From Promicromonospora sp. AC04 (GTDB taxonomy: Bacteria; Actinomycetota; Actinomycetes; Actinomycetales; Cellulomonadaceae): a stretch of DNA of 64,000 nucleotides. The stretch lies in the NCBI RefSeq assembly GCF_003058225.1, contig NZ_QBUG01000015.1, positions 62,001 through 126,000 of the forward strand, read 5' to 3'. The translations under genes were made by a program, and so were the position numbers. The first letter of the stretch is position 1. Each line of letters begins with the position of its first letter. Positions 43,374-51,978 of this stretch are shown here, one piece after another. Under the pieces are notes generated by a model. That model was given only the letters and a program-made list of their open reading frames with translations, was not told the origin of the DNA and did no database searches.

Positions 43374-44395
43374 ACCGCTGGGTCGAAAGGCAAGAAGAGC
43401 AGCTGGTCATGGACGACCAGCGCGCGATCACCGCTCACCTCAAAGCAGATGCCAGCTCCGGGCACCGGTTCCTGGCGCAGCAGATCTGGCACACCGCCCA
43501 GGCCCTCGGCGTACCAACCAGTTCGCACGTCCTGGCCACCGGGCTGGACGCCGCGGTCCTGGTCGGCACGACCGCACCCGAGGAACATGGGCGGGCGACG
43601 AGCCTGTGGGACGCAGCGGCCACGTGGCGGGCGATGACCCCGCCGAGGTGGCCCTACCCCGCATTCACCGTCGACCCCGCGCCCGAACCAGCCGGAGCCC
43701 GGGCCCGTGGCCTCTTCGCCGTACAGATCGTCTCCCAGGTCGGTCTGGACGTGCGGGCGCGCAGCATGACCGCATGGAGCAACCAGCAGCGCCTGTTCCA
43801 CGAGGATCTGGCTGGCGCACTGACCAGCGCTGCACCGGACGGGCTCGTGGTCGCGCTGGCCAGCCACACGATCCTGGACACGCCCCGCCGCGACCGGTGG
43901 GAAGAAGCCGGTGAGGTCGCGGACTTCCTCGGTGCGGCACGGCTGCCCTCCCATGCGCTACGCACCGACGCGAGGTGCGACGCCCCGTTCGACCTGTTGA
44001 TCTTCCGCAGGCATGGGCACCACGCCGTCGTCCACGCACCCGGGCAGGGCCCGGAGCTGGTGGTGCCGGGCACGGTCTTGATGCAGAGCGGCGAGATCCC
44101 GGTCAGCGAGTACTACCGGTCCCACCGCGGTCACGTGCTCGGTCTACCGATGGTCCGCACTGACCGGTGGGACATGGACCACCTCACCGTGCTGGACACC
44201 GAGCAGACCTGGCTCACCCGACTTCCCCAAGTCCTGGACCAGATCACCCGTGCCCATACGCCGCCCGCACTGCCGGGAACGACAGCAAGCGTCGACGCTC
44301 AGCGCGCGCCCCGGGCGGCCTCCCGCGTCATACCGCGGACCGGTGTCGAGGCCGACCGGTCATCGCGGGCCGCGGACTCCGTACCGCCTCTGTGA
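43370..44395 (+). CDS. Degenerate N12-class adenine methyltransferase-like protein, copy 4 of 9
   Basis: 341 residues, the most diverged copy. The N-terminal helix LAQQIWHTAQALGVPTSSHV is recognisable. The motif slot reads FAVQIVSQVGLDVRA (about 116), without Asn or Pro. DGLVVALASHTILDT (about 157), DFLGAARLPSHAL (about 184), PFDLLIFRRHGH (about 205) and VSEYYRSHRGHVLGLP (about 244) keep the family order. It has its own 35-codon leader upstream. An internal ATG at 43409 is possible. Confidence 0.62.
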   Translation: MNRWVERQEEQLVMDDQRAITAHLKADASSGHRFLAQQIWHTAQALGVPTSSHVLATGLDAAVLVGTTAPEEHGRATSLWDAAATWRAMTPPRWPYPAFTVDPAPEPAGARARGLFAVQIVSQVGLDVRARSMTAWSNQQRLFHEDLAGALTSAAPDGLVVALASHTILDTPRRDRWEEAGEVADFLGAARLPSHALRTDARCDAPFDLLIFRRHGHHAVVHAPGQGPELVVPGTVLMQSGEIPVSEYYRSHRGHVLGLPMVRTDRWDMDHLTVLDTEQTWLTRLPQVLDQITRAHTPPALPGTTASVDAQRAPRAASRVIPRTGVEADRSSRAADSVPPL

Positions 44396-44517
44396 GCCTG
44401 CCTCGCCGAGGCGAGACCGGCGGGTCGGAAGCCGCCAGCCTTGACCGCCCAGGTCCTGCGAGGACGTGCTGGTCGAGGCCACGTGATCGACACCGTCAAG
44501 AGAGTAGGAGGAGCCCG

Positions 44518-45498
44518 ATGAAAACCACGACGAATACCGCCCCCACCCCGGCAGTAGCCGAGCTGCGCCGCGCCACGGGCGCAGGCGATCCGGACGCCCT
44601 CGCCGATGCCTGGCAGGTGGGCCGGCACCTGTGGCCGGTGCTGCGGGCACTGGGCTACGAGAGTGGGTATATGGGCGGGCGGGGAGCCAACAGCGACGCC
44701 CTGGCCGGCCGGGCACCCCACCTGCAGCGTGCAGGCACGACCACTGGGTACCTCGCGTTCGTCGCGATGATCCCTGACGCGCCCGGGCACGACCGCGTCC
44801 GGCTGCATCACCTGGGAGCTGACCTGCCCCGCCTCCCCGAGTACCGCGGACAGCTCGGTGTCGTGCTGCAGGACATCCCGTTCCGGCAGTCGTCCTACAA
44901 ACCAGGTCAGGAGCGAGCCCTGGCCGAGTACGGGGCCAAGTTCCTCACCGAGGGGGTCATCTTGTCGACCCGAGGTGGGATCAGCGTCTCGCTCGTGCAC
45001 CCGCAGGTCCTGGATAGTCCCGACCCCAGCGGGCGCAAGAAGCTCGCCCGCCAGGCCGACCTGGTCGGCGCGCTCCGGCTACCGCCACGCCCCTCACCCA
45101 ACGGACCGGGCACGCCGTTCGACGTCGTCCTGCTGCGTCGCCGACCCACCGGGGTCCGCAGCACTGGCCACCCGTTCACCGACCTGTCGATGATCCAGCT
45201 CGGCGAGCGATCCGTGACGATCAACGAGTACTTCGCCAATCACCCCGAACATGTCCTGAGCCGGGTGCTGCCAGGCCCTGGTAGTTCGCCGCTGCTGGTC
45301 CCGGTCGCGGACCGGACCCGCCTGGGTGAGCGGATGGAGGAAGCGTTCAAGCGGATCGGCGGTGCCGCTACTCAGCGGGGGCTGACTGCGCCCGGCTTCC
45401 TGCGCCCGCCGACACCTGACCATCCTCGAAGCCCTGCCGCGCCCTGGTCCATCGACCGCGTCGAGCGTCCAGGCCCGGGCAACGATCTGCACCTCTGA
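44518..45498 (+). CDS. Degenerate N12-class adenine methyltransferase-like protein, copy 5 of 9
   Basis: 326 residues, preceded by GTAGGAGGAGCCC. The N-terminus QVGRHLWPVLRALGYESGYM fits the family. The motif slot is LGVVLQDIPFRQSSY (about 113), retaining one Pro and Phe. GGISVSLVHPQVLDS, DLVGALRLPPRPSP, PFDVVLLRRRPTG and VTINEYFANHPEHVLS (about 232-247) follow; the NEYF-HPEHVL box is the closest of all copies to authentic N12-class methylases. A hairpin directly after the stop ends this transcript. Confidence 0.65.
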   Translation: MKTTTNTAPTPAVAELRRATGAGDPDALADAWQVGRHLWPVLRALGYESGYMGGRGANSDALAGRAPHLQRAGTTTGYLAFVAMIPDAPGHDRVRLHHLGADLPRLPEYRGQLGVVLQDIPFRQSSYKPGQERALAEYGAKFLTEGVILSTRGGISVSLVHPQVLDSPDPSGRKKLARQADLVGALRLPPRPSPNGPGTPFDVVLLRRRPTGVRSTGHPFTDLSMIQLGERSVTINEYFANHPEHVLSRVLPGPGSSPLLVPVADRTRLGERMEEAFKRIGGAATQRGLTAPGFLRPPTPDHPRSPAAPWSIDRVERPGPGNDLHL

Positions 45499-45500
45499 CT

Positions 45501-45524
45501 GCCTGCGCTCTCGGCGCCGCAGGC
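45501..45524. terminator. Hairpin between convergent copy 5 and the ImuA'-like gene
   Basis: Arms GCCTGCG (45501-45507) and CGCAGGC (45518-45524) with a 10-base loop fill the 27-base gap between the two convergent stops. There is no T run. The position is what a shared bidirectional terminator would need. Confidence 0.45.
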
Positions 45525-45525
45525 G

Positions 45526-46221
45526 CTACCCGACCGCTGTTCGCGCGGCCGACGCCCAGGTATGCGCCTGAACAGCGATCACACGGTCTCGGTCGCGGTC
45601 GATGGTGAACCGGCGGCCGGGTCCGTCCGCGGCCGAGCTGCGCACGACCGACAGCTGTGCCTCGCGCAGATAGCCGTTCCCCTGGTCCATACCGGCCCGG
45701 GTGGCGTGCTCGACGTGCAGTCGCAGGGTCGCGCCCGGCCAGGCTTGCGGGCTGAGGATGGTGCTGCCGTGCTGGCGGGCGCGGGTCAGCAGCCGGCGCT
45801 GCTCCGCCTCGGTCAGCTGCGCGCCTGGACCGACGACAACGACGTCGATACCGCCAAGGAGAGCGGCCAGGACGGCGGCGGCCTGACCGCCGGCGTCCGG
45901 GACCAGGAACGTGCGCTCCAGGTCGACGCCGGCCTCGGCCAACGCGACCATGCCGAGCGCGGGCCACCCGACGATCGCCAGCCACTTGCCGTGCTGTGTA
46001 GCACCCACCAGCCAGCCCAGCAGGCCCGCCGAGTCACGGACGACCGCGGCAGCGCCGACCGGGAGCACACCGCCGGGCAGCAGGCCGGTCAGGGGCTCCG
46101 GGTGCTGCGGAACCGGTGCGAGAACTTCGGACCGGTGGCGCACCCCGACACGCCGCTCCGCCGAGCGCAGAGCGGTGCGCGCCGTCTCCAGCAGTGACAC
46201 ACCACTGTCGGACTCGAACAT
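45526..46221 (-). CDS. ImuA'-like RecA-fold protein
   Basis: A 231-residue protein with the pattern of actinobacterial ImuA': LLETARTALRSAERRVGVRH, PLTGLLPGGVLPVGAAAVVR, GKWLAIVGWPALGMVALAEA, GVDLERTFLVPDAG and GIDVVVVGPGAQLTEAEQRR. The Walker A-like loop is eroded, as in that family. ImuA' acts with ImuB and DnaE2 in SOS mutagenesis; neither is in the window. The ATG at 46221 lies inside a perfect SOS box, and GTG at 46200 (VSLLETAR) may be the true start. It is the only minus-strand gene between 33.3 and 55 kb and stands divergent to the SSB-like gene. Confidence 0.75.
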   Translation of the reverse strand: MFESDSGVSLLETARTALRSAERRVGVRHRSEVLAPVPQHPEPLTGLLPGGVLPVGAAAVVRDSAGLLGWLVGATQHGKWLAIVGWPALGMVALAEAGVDLERTFLVPDAGGQAAAVLAALLGGIDVVVVGPGAQLTEAEQRRLLTRARQHGSTILSPQAWPGATLRLHVEHATRAGMDQGNGYLREAQLSVVRSSAADGPGRRFTIDRDRDRVIAVQAHTWASAARTAVG

Positions 46222-46229
46222 ACGTTCGA
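46214..46229. promoter_or_regulatory. LexA (SOS) box
   Basis: TCGAACATACGTTCGA is a perfect match to the actinobacterial LexA consensus TCGAAC-N4-GTTCGA. It overlaps the annotated start of the ImuA'-like gene and lies 159 bases before the SSB-like gene, so it should put at least the ImuA'-like gene under DNA-damage control. Single-stranded DNA entering during conjugation is itself an SOS inducer. Confidence 0.85.
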
Positions 46230-46387
46230 TGATACGCGGTGGGCGGGCACCGTGCAGGTGACCATCGCTCGCGCCGTTTTCGGCCGGCACGGACCTGCTC
46301 GTGGAGGTGGTGCTCGGTGTGCACCTGGTCGCTGACCACGGACACCCACCGGGTGTCTGGAACCTCAAAGGGGGGCAGGGAGCGATC

Positions 46388-46831
46388 ATGACGATCCCCA
46401 TCCGACAGAGCCTGGAAGGCGTGTTCCTGACCGGGCTGCGGCCCGGCACCACACGCACTGGTATCCCGGTGCTGCGTGCCACGGTGCGGGTCCAGCGGTG
46501 GCGCCACGAGCAGGACGAGACGTTCACCGCCCAGGAGCCCGTCACCTGCGACCTGGTCGTCTTCCACGAAGGCACCCAGCGAGCCCGGACCCGGTTTCGT
46601 CCCGGTGACGCGTTCGTCGCGTCCGGGCACGTCAACACCTACGACGCTCAGCGTGACGGGAAGACGGTGCAGTGTCACGAGTTCGTCGCGCGCCGGATCG
46701 GGCACGACGCGGCACGAACCCGGTACAAGGTCACCCGCACCCGCCGCCGGCTACGCCCGACGAGCCCCGCTGCCGCACTGGCGGGATCAGGTACGCGTGC
46801 TCCGCGGACCGGCGCAGGGCAAGCGTCATGA
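46388..46831 (+). CDS. Single-stranded DNA-binding (SSB-like) protein of the ICE
   Basis: A 147-residue OB-fold protein. IRQSLEGVFLTGLRPGTTRT opens the domain; TCDLVVFHEGTQRARTRF, RPGDAFVASGHVNTYDAQRD and CHEFVARRIGHDAARTRYKV follow. This matches the SSB-like family encoded on actinobacterial conjugative elements, which lacks the acidic C-terminal tip of chromosomal SSB, as does this one. GGGGGGCAGGGAGCGATC precedes the ATG. It overlaps the next gene by ATGA. Confidence 0.8.
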   Translation: MTIPIRQSLEGVFLTGLRPGTTRTGIPVLRATVRVQRWRHEQDETFTAQEPVTCDLVVFHEGTQRARTRFRPGDAFVASGHVNTYDAQRDGKTVQCHEFVARRIGHDAARTRYKVTRTRRRLRPTSPAAALAGSGTRAPRTGAGQAS

Positions 46832-47823
46832 CCAGCCCGGACCAGACATCCGAGCCCGACACCAACGACGCCGATCCCGGCCCGGACAACCTGCCCGGCC
46901 GCGACGAACCCGAAATCGACGGCACGACGCCCACCAACGGATCGCCGACGCGGCCGGATGGTGCAGGTGACTCCGAGGAGCTCCGGGCAGTGCAGGAGGC
47001 AGCACTGGGCAGCTCGTCACAGGAGTCGCTGCTGCGGCTGCTGGGCTGGCGACCCGGCGACCCCCTCCCGGACGACGGCGACGTTCCACCGGCAGGCGAT
47101 GCGGACGACGAGCCGGACGGGACAGACCTCTCCACCGCACAGCCGGCCCCCGATCCTTGGGCACGGGAGGCAGTGCCTGACGTGACTGGCGGGGCCTCGG
47201 ATCCGGGCTTGCTGCCGGAGGCTGAGGCGGAGCCGGTGGTGCCGGTCAACTGGAACACCCTGGACGCGGACCGGGCTGAGCAGGAGTGGTGGCAGCTGGA
47301 CGGGTTCGTGTACTGGCTGCGCGACGACTTCGGGCTCACACCGCAGGAGCTCCCGCCGCTGTGGCACCGGCACACCGAGCTGGTCTGGGAGCTGTCCGCG
47401 CTACGCACAGCCTGGTTGGCAGCGCACACCGAGGACGCCCACCCCGGCTCCCCGCTGATGTGGCTGCGCGACCTGGGTGACTCCCGGCGCCGGCTGCGCG
47501 ACTGGGTCCAGCGGTGCGGCACCACCCTGACCGAGGACCGGCCCACCCGCCGCACGACCTGGCCCGGCGAGGAGGCCTCGAAGAGCCCGGCCCCGGTGGC
47601 GGTGACCGACCGGGCCGCGGACTTCGCCGTGTTCGTCACCGACGACGTCGCCCGCCGCCGCCAGATCGAGGTTCAGGCCCAGGCCGAGATCGAGCAGGCC
47701 CGCGCCCGCCGGATCGAACGCCTGCGCGAAGCCTGGCACCTCCCCGGAACCCACTCGGACGACACCGGGCAGGACGGCGACCAGCAGGAGCCGGACACCA
47801 CGGAGCAGGAAGGCACCTCATGA
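46828..47823 (+). CDS. DUF4913-like protein coupled to SSB-like gene
   Basis: 331 residues. The first 130 are acidic and disordered. The ordered core (about 140-225) has LDGFVYWLRDDFGLTPQELP, PLWHRHTELVWELSALRTAW and GSPLMWLRDLGDSRRRLRDW, a pattern resembling DUF4913 proteins of actinobacterial mobile elements (from memory, moderate certainty). The end is a charged helix. It overlaps the SSB-like gene before it and copy 6 after it, both by four bases. Confidence 0.6.
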   Translation: MTSPDQTSEPDTNDADPGPDNLPGRDEPEIDGTTPTNGSPTRPDGAGDSEELRAVQEAALGSSSQESLLRLLGWRPGDPLPDDGDVPPAGDADDEPDGTDLSTAQPAPDPWAREAVPDVTGGASDPGLLPEAEAEPVVPVNWNTLDADRAEQEWWQLDGFVYWLRDDFGLTPQELPPLWHRHTELVWELSALRTAWLAAHTEDAHPGSPLMWLRDLGDSRRRLRDWVQRCGTTLTEDRPTRRTTWPGEEASKSPAPVAVTDRAADFAVFVTDDVARRRQIEVQAQAEIEQARARRIERLREAWHLPGTHSDDTGQDGDQQEPDTTEQEGTS

Positions 47824-48797
47824 ACCGCGAAATTGACCGGCAGAAGGCCTTGGAGCAGGCCGACGTCGCAGCGATGAAAGCACACGCGTACGCCGACGCC
47901 ACCGGATCGCACGCACGGCTCGCCGAGAGTATCTGGCGGCTGCTCCAGGGCCTGGGCGCCCGGGCCGGCGGCCGTGTTCTCGCCTTCGGGGCCGACCCGC
48001 AGATCCTCCTGACCGGCGACCCGCTGCGCCCCGAACCCCGAGACGCCAACGGCTTTCCCGTTTACGACCGGTGGCAGGGAACCCTCGGCGTCCGTGGGCC
48101 GCAGGCCGCCTGGGAGACGTTCCCGGTCACGCGCTACCCCCTCAACCTCGCCACCACCCGCCCGTTCGACGTCGCGATCGCATCGATGCCGAACAACGAC
48201 GTCCGCCTACGCAGCGCCGAAGCCCGTGCGATACGGCACCACCGTTTTCACCTTCAGGCCGCCGGGACCCTGAAAGATCTGGCGCCTGGCGGACATGCCG
48301 TGTTCCTGGTCAACCACTCCGTCCTGGACTTCCCCGACCCCGGGCGTTGGGCGCCCCTGGCAGGGATAGCCGACTTCCTCGGTGCGGTCCGGCTGCCCTC
48401 CAGCGCCCTGCGCGCAGCACGAGCCTGCGACGCGCCGGTGGACGTCCTGGTCCTGCGGCGCCGCCAGAGCCCGCACCCGGATACGGAGCTGCGGTTCCCC
48501 GGCGTGCAGTGGTCATCCCAGGACGGTCTGCACGAAACCACTCACTTCACCACCCACCCAGACCGGGTGCTCGGCACCCGAAAAGTGGGCACCGACTACT
48601 GGGGGATGAAGCAGCTGGCCGTTCACGACCCCGACCGCACCTGGCCCGGACGCCTGGAAGCCGTGTTCGCCGAGATCGCGCGCCAGCACGGCCCTCGCAC
48701 CGCCAGCCCACCAGGCGCGGGCTCGACGCCGCCCTCGCTAACTCCCCGACGCAGTACACCGCGGCGCCCGGACGAAGCACCCGACCTCGGACTGTGA
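47820..48797 (+). CDS. Degenerate N12-class adenine methyltransferase-like protein, copy 6 of 9
   Basis: 325 residues beginning in the previous stop. N-terminus ADATGSHARLAESIWRLLQG. The motif slot is FDVAIASMPNNDVRL (about 115), Asn replaced by Ser and the aromatic by Asn. GGHAVFLVNHSVLDF, DFLGAVRLPSSALR, PVDVLVLRRRQ and THFTTHPDRVLGTRK follow. Coupling to the SSB-like and DUF4913-like genes suggests that this copy works on single-stranded DNA. Confidence 0.65.
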   Translation: MNREIDRQKALEQADVAAMKAHAYADATGSHARLAESIWRLLQGLGARAGGRVLAFGADPQILLTGDPLRPEPRDANGFPVYDRWQGTLGVRGPQAAWETFPVTRYPLNLATTRPFDVAIASMPNNDVRLRSAEARAIRHHRFHLQAAGTLKDLAPGGHAVFLVNHSVLDFPDPGRWAPLAGIADFLGAVRLPSSALRAARACDAPVDVLVLRRRQSPHPDTELRFPGVQWSSQDGLHETTHFTTHPDRVLGTRKVGTDYWGMKQLAVHDPDRTWPGRLEAVFAEIARQHGPRTASPPGAGSTPPSLTPRRSTPRRPDEAPDLGL

Positions 48798-48878
48798 GCA
48801 CAGAGCCCGCTCGACTCACGACACCTGCCTCGACGAACAGCACGACATCAGGAACGACGTCAGGAAAGGAACAACGTC

Positions 48879-49871
48879 ATGGAGATGTTGATCGGCGACA
48901 CACCCACGGTCCTGGACACGATGGCCCAGCACATCCATAAGGCCACGTCGGGCAGCGACGCGCACCACGCGATCGCCACCCAGCTGTGGGGCCACCTCAA
49001 GGCCCTCGAGTACACGAACGGAAGCCTCGTTGTCGTCGGAGCGGACGCCGAACTTCTCGCTGGCGCCCCGCCGGGCACGCCGAGCGCCCTGGACGGCATC
49101 CCCGTCGAAAACCTCGACGACATCGAGGACCGTGTCCTGCTGGCCGCCGACCTTCCCCCGGCAAACCAGTGGCCCCACCTCGATCTGAACCTGCGCCCAG
49201 CGGACAAGCCCGACCTGAACGAAGTAGACGTCGTGATCGCCAACCTCCCCTTCGCCGATATCCGGACAATGAAGCGGGACAACCAGACCGACATCGCCCT
49301 GCTGCACCACGGCCTCATCCAGGACACCCTGAGCTGGCTACGACCCAGCGGGCTCCTGGTCGCCCTGGCGCACCGCCAGCTGCTGGAAGGTAGCGACACC
49401 CAGCCACGCCGCTCCATCTCCCGGCAGGCCGACCTCATCGCGGCTGCCCGCCTGCCGGCCTCCGCGCTGCGCAGAGCCCCTCTGCTGGACAGCCCCGTCG
49501 ACCTGCTGCTGCTGCTGCGCCGCCGCGAACCCGGCCACCCGCCCGACGGTCTGGAGTTCGTCGGCCGCAGTCCTATGCACGTCCACGGTGTCCCGGACAT
49601 GCTCGTCAACAACTGCTATGCCATCGCGCCCTGGGCCATGCTGGGCAACGTCGTACCCGACCCGATCGAACCCGGCCTGACGACCGTGGCCCCGATCGAC
49701 GGAGACTTCAGCGTCGACCTCGGCGACGTCCTCAAGGACCAGGCAGACGTCGCCATCGGCAGTCGCCTCTACGCCCAGGAACGACCCCCGCGGACAAGCC
49801 GACCACGCCCGGCGGCGCCCGGTAGTGCGCCGCGTGCACCGGGCACCGACCCGGACACCCCCACGCTCTAG
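48879..49871 (+). CDS. Degenerate N12-class adenine methyltransferase-like protein, copy 7 of 9
   Basis: 330 residues, preceded by CAGGAAAGGAAC. This copy keeps the best motif: VDVVIANLPFADIRT (about 117) against NVPFG in true N12-class methylases. SGLLVALAHRQLLEG, DLIAAARLPASALRR, PVDLLLLLRRREPGH and VNNCYAIAPWAMLGNV follow. A SAM-binding glycine loop is not evident: the corresponding stretch is NGSLVVVGADAELLAG. Copy 9 is its closest relative, sharing RRREPGHP and VPDPI plus LTTVAP. Confidence 0.67.
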   Translation: MEMLIGDTPTVLDTMAQHIHKATSGSDAHHAIATQLWGHLKALEYTNGSLVVVGADAELLAGAPPGTPSALDGIPVENLDDIEDRVLLAADLPPANQWPHLDLNLRPADKPDLNEVDVVIANLPFADIRTMKRDNQTDIALLHHGLIQDTLSWLRPSGLLVALAHRQLLEGSDTQPRRSISRQADLIAAARLPASALRRAPLLDSPVDLLLLLRRREPGHPPDGLEFVGRSPMHVHGVPDMLVNNCYAIAPWAMLGNVVPDPIEPGLTTVAPIDGDFSVDLGDVLKDQADVAIGSRLYAQERPPRTSRPRPAAPGSAPRAPGTDPDTPTL

Positions 49872-49992
49872 CACCGGACCCGACGCCGCTGCCCGGAGCA
49901 GGCACTCACCCGTCAGGTACCGACCACAGGGCATGGCATTCATCATCCGCCGGTCGCCAGTGGTGCACGCCGATCTGAGAAGAGGCCCCGTC

Positions 49993-50523
49993 ATGCCCGC
50001 CATGAACTTCGTCCAGGCCATGGCCGTCGACCGCTGGCACGCGCTCACCCTCGGTATCCCGGGGATGAGCGCAGGAGCTGACGCGTCTCGGCTGCGCGCC
50101 GCACGCCGCGTCCAGGAGGAGTACCTCGATTTCAGGGAGGCGCTCTACGCCCGTTCCTTCGGATCCGTCGACCCAGACCCCGGCCCGCCGTTCTGCCTGC
50201 CCCGGCTGATCCGGGCCAAAGGAAACATCCAACGCGTCCTCGATGCCCCCGACTTCGCCGGCCAGGTCCTGGAAAACATGGGACGAGGGCCTCGGGAGGA
50301 GGCCCGGAGCGACGAGGACGGCGACCGCTGGGTCAGCGTCCGCCCGACCATCTACGACTACCGGGCCGCCGCACGGGAGGCGGCGCAAATCCGCGCCGAG
50401 CTGGAGATCCGAGGCCTCATCCCACGCCGCACGCCGGGGCAAGCCGTCATCTTCGGATTCACGCCCGCTTACCCGCAGCACCCGAAGCCATCCCACCTCC
50501 CGGGCATCGAGCCCCCGTTCTGA
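49993..50523 (+). CDS. Hypothetical protein between copies 7 and 8
   Basis: 176 residues after AGAAGAGGCCCCGTC. VQAMAVDRWHALTLGIPGMS begins a helical protein; a charged middle (RAARRVQEEYLDFREALYAR) and RPTIYDYRAAAREAAQIRAE are probably helices. No family recognised. It differs from the array copies and may be a partner. ATG at 50002 is an alternative start. Confidence 0.55.
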   Translation: MPAMNFVQAMAVDRWHALTLGIPGMSAGADASRLRAARRVQEEYLDFREALYARSFGSVDPDPGPPFCLPRLIRAKGNIQRVLDAPDFAGQVLENMGRGPREEARSDEDGDRWVSVRPTIYDYRAAAREAAQIRAELEIRGLIPRRTPGQAVIFGFTPAYPQHPKPSHLPGIEPPF

Positions 50524-50638
50524 CCAGTAGTGCCAACCCTCAAGCGCAGGCATTTCCAAAGGGCTCACGGGCACTAGAGCGTGGCGGCGCCGGCGCACCT
50601 ACCGGTACACCCTGCACGCCCGGGACAGGAGCATCGCG

Positions 50639-50731
50639 ATGACCACCAACGAACGCACCCACCAGGACCACGCCGAGACCGGACCAGGCAGTCGGCCAGA
50701 CCCTGGGCCGACGAAAGGGCTGGCGTGGTGA
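50639..50731 (+). CDS. Short leader peptide coupled to copy 8
   Basis: 30 codons, MTTNERTHQDHAETGPGSRP and on, with GGGACAGGAGCATCGCG as ribosome-binding site. Its TGA overlaps the GTG start of copy 8 (GTGA). Like the leader before copy 4 it begins Met-Thr-x-Asn-Asp/Glu and is polar. It probably couples translation. Confidence 0.35.
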   Translation: MTTNERTHQDHAETGPGSRPDPGPTKGLAW

Positions 50732-51828
50732 CGATGGAACCGAACCCAGGCCCCGTGCCCGACCCCGACCTTGCCGTCCAAGCGGATCTGGCTGCCACGC
50801 ATGACCACGACCAGGAAGACGCGACCGCGCGCCACGAACAGATCGCCTCTGCGCTCTGGGTGGCGCTGCGTCAGCTCGGTGTCACCGGTGGGCAGATGCT
50901 CATCCTGGGCGAGGACCCGGAGGTCTACGCCGGCCTGCCCGCCACGGAGCGACGAATCCCTCACGGCACGACAGCCGAGCTGACCGCACCCGTCCCCTCG
51001 ACGCGCTGGCCACACACCGGGCTCCCGCTGCGCCGACCCCTGAACCTGGACCCCGACCCGTTCGACGTCGTGATCGACAACATCCCGTCCAACGACATGG
51101 TCCTGCGGTCCACCGAGGCATCCGAAAAGCACCTCGAATACCAACAGCTCCACGTCCTTGGAGCAATAGGGCTGACCCGCCCGGGCGGCATCATCGCGCT
51201 CCTGGCCTCCAGCAGGCTGCTGGACCACCCCGACCAGCGCACACGCCTCCAGATGGAGGGAGCCGTCGACCTGCTCGGAGCAGTTCGACTGCCCGCCGGA
51301 GCCCTACGCCGCACGCCAGGCAACGACGGACCGGTGGACCTGCTCCTGATGCTCCGCACCTGGCCGGTCACGACCACGTTCGCCGACTCGTGGCCCGTCA
51401 CGCTCGACGGGACCACCGTGCACCTGGCCGAATACTTCAACGACCACCCCGAGCACGTCCTGGGCACCCTGACCAGCCAGACCAACCCCTGGGGATCACC
51501 CACCACGACAGTCGTGCCCCACCCCGGCGACCTGCTGCCGCAGCTGCAGGCAGCACTAAACGACATCACCAGCAGCGCTCACACCCGCAAGCTGATCACC
51601 CAGCCCGCTGCCGCCGACCTGGACGCACCGATCGGGTACAGCATCACCGAGCCGGAAACGCAGATCCCACGCGTCAACGCGGAGAGACCGGTCGGGGAGC
51701 TGGACGAAGCACGCGCTGTCGTGGGACGACGGCGTGCCCAGCGTCGCAGCACGCGTCCGACCACGTCCTCCGATCCCGCCCAGCGCGCTCGGGAGACCCA
51801 CGGCGACCCGGAGACGCCCGGGCTCTGA
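50728..51828 (+). CDS. Degenerate N12-class adenine methyltransferase-like protein, copy 8 of 9
   Basis: 366 residues. N-terminus SALWVALRQLGVTGGQMLIL. The motif slot is FDVVIDNIPSNDMVL (about 111), retaining Asn and one Pro. GGIIALLASSRLLDH (about 152), DLLGAVRLPAGALRR (about 179), PVDLLLMLRTW and VHLAEYFNDHPEHVLGTL with NPWGSPTTTV follow, a near-perfect family pattern. GTG at 50728 was preferred because GAAAGGG lies eight bases upstream; ATG at 50734 is also possible. Confidence 0.65.
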   Translation: MTMEPNPGPVPDPDLAVQADLAATHDHDQEDATARHEQIASALWVALRQLGVTGGQMLILGEDPEVYAGLPATERRIPHGTTAELTAPVPSTRWPHTGLPLRRPLNLDPDPFDVVIDNIPSNDMVLRSTEASEKHLEYQQLHVLGAIGLTRPGGIIALLASSRLLDHPDQRTRLQMEGAVDLLGAVRLPAGALRRTPGNDGPVDLLLMLRTWPVTTTFADSWPVTLDGTTVHLAEYFNDHPEHVLGTLTSQTNPWGSPTTTVVPHPGDLLPQLQAALNDITSSAHTRKLITQPAAADLDAPIGYSITEPETQIPRVNAERPVGELDEARAVVGRRRAQRRSTRPTTSSDPAQRARETHGDPETPGL

Positions 51829-51978
51829 ACCGACCGTGCCTCAGAGCCCCGGGCCGGCCGTCGGCGCACCCGTCTCGCACGGGCCCCTCGGCACCTCAGC
51901 CGGACGTTCACTCGACCCGACGAGCGAACGCGAACACGGCCCCGACACCACCAGCCAGGACACGAGAGGACAGTTTCG

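Noticed and set aside
35207-51828. Array copies as active DNA adenine methyltransferases
   Set aside because: The NPPY-type box is changed in all copies and no SAM glycine loop is evident; only fold-level resemblance is claimed.
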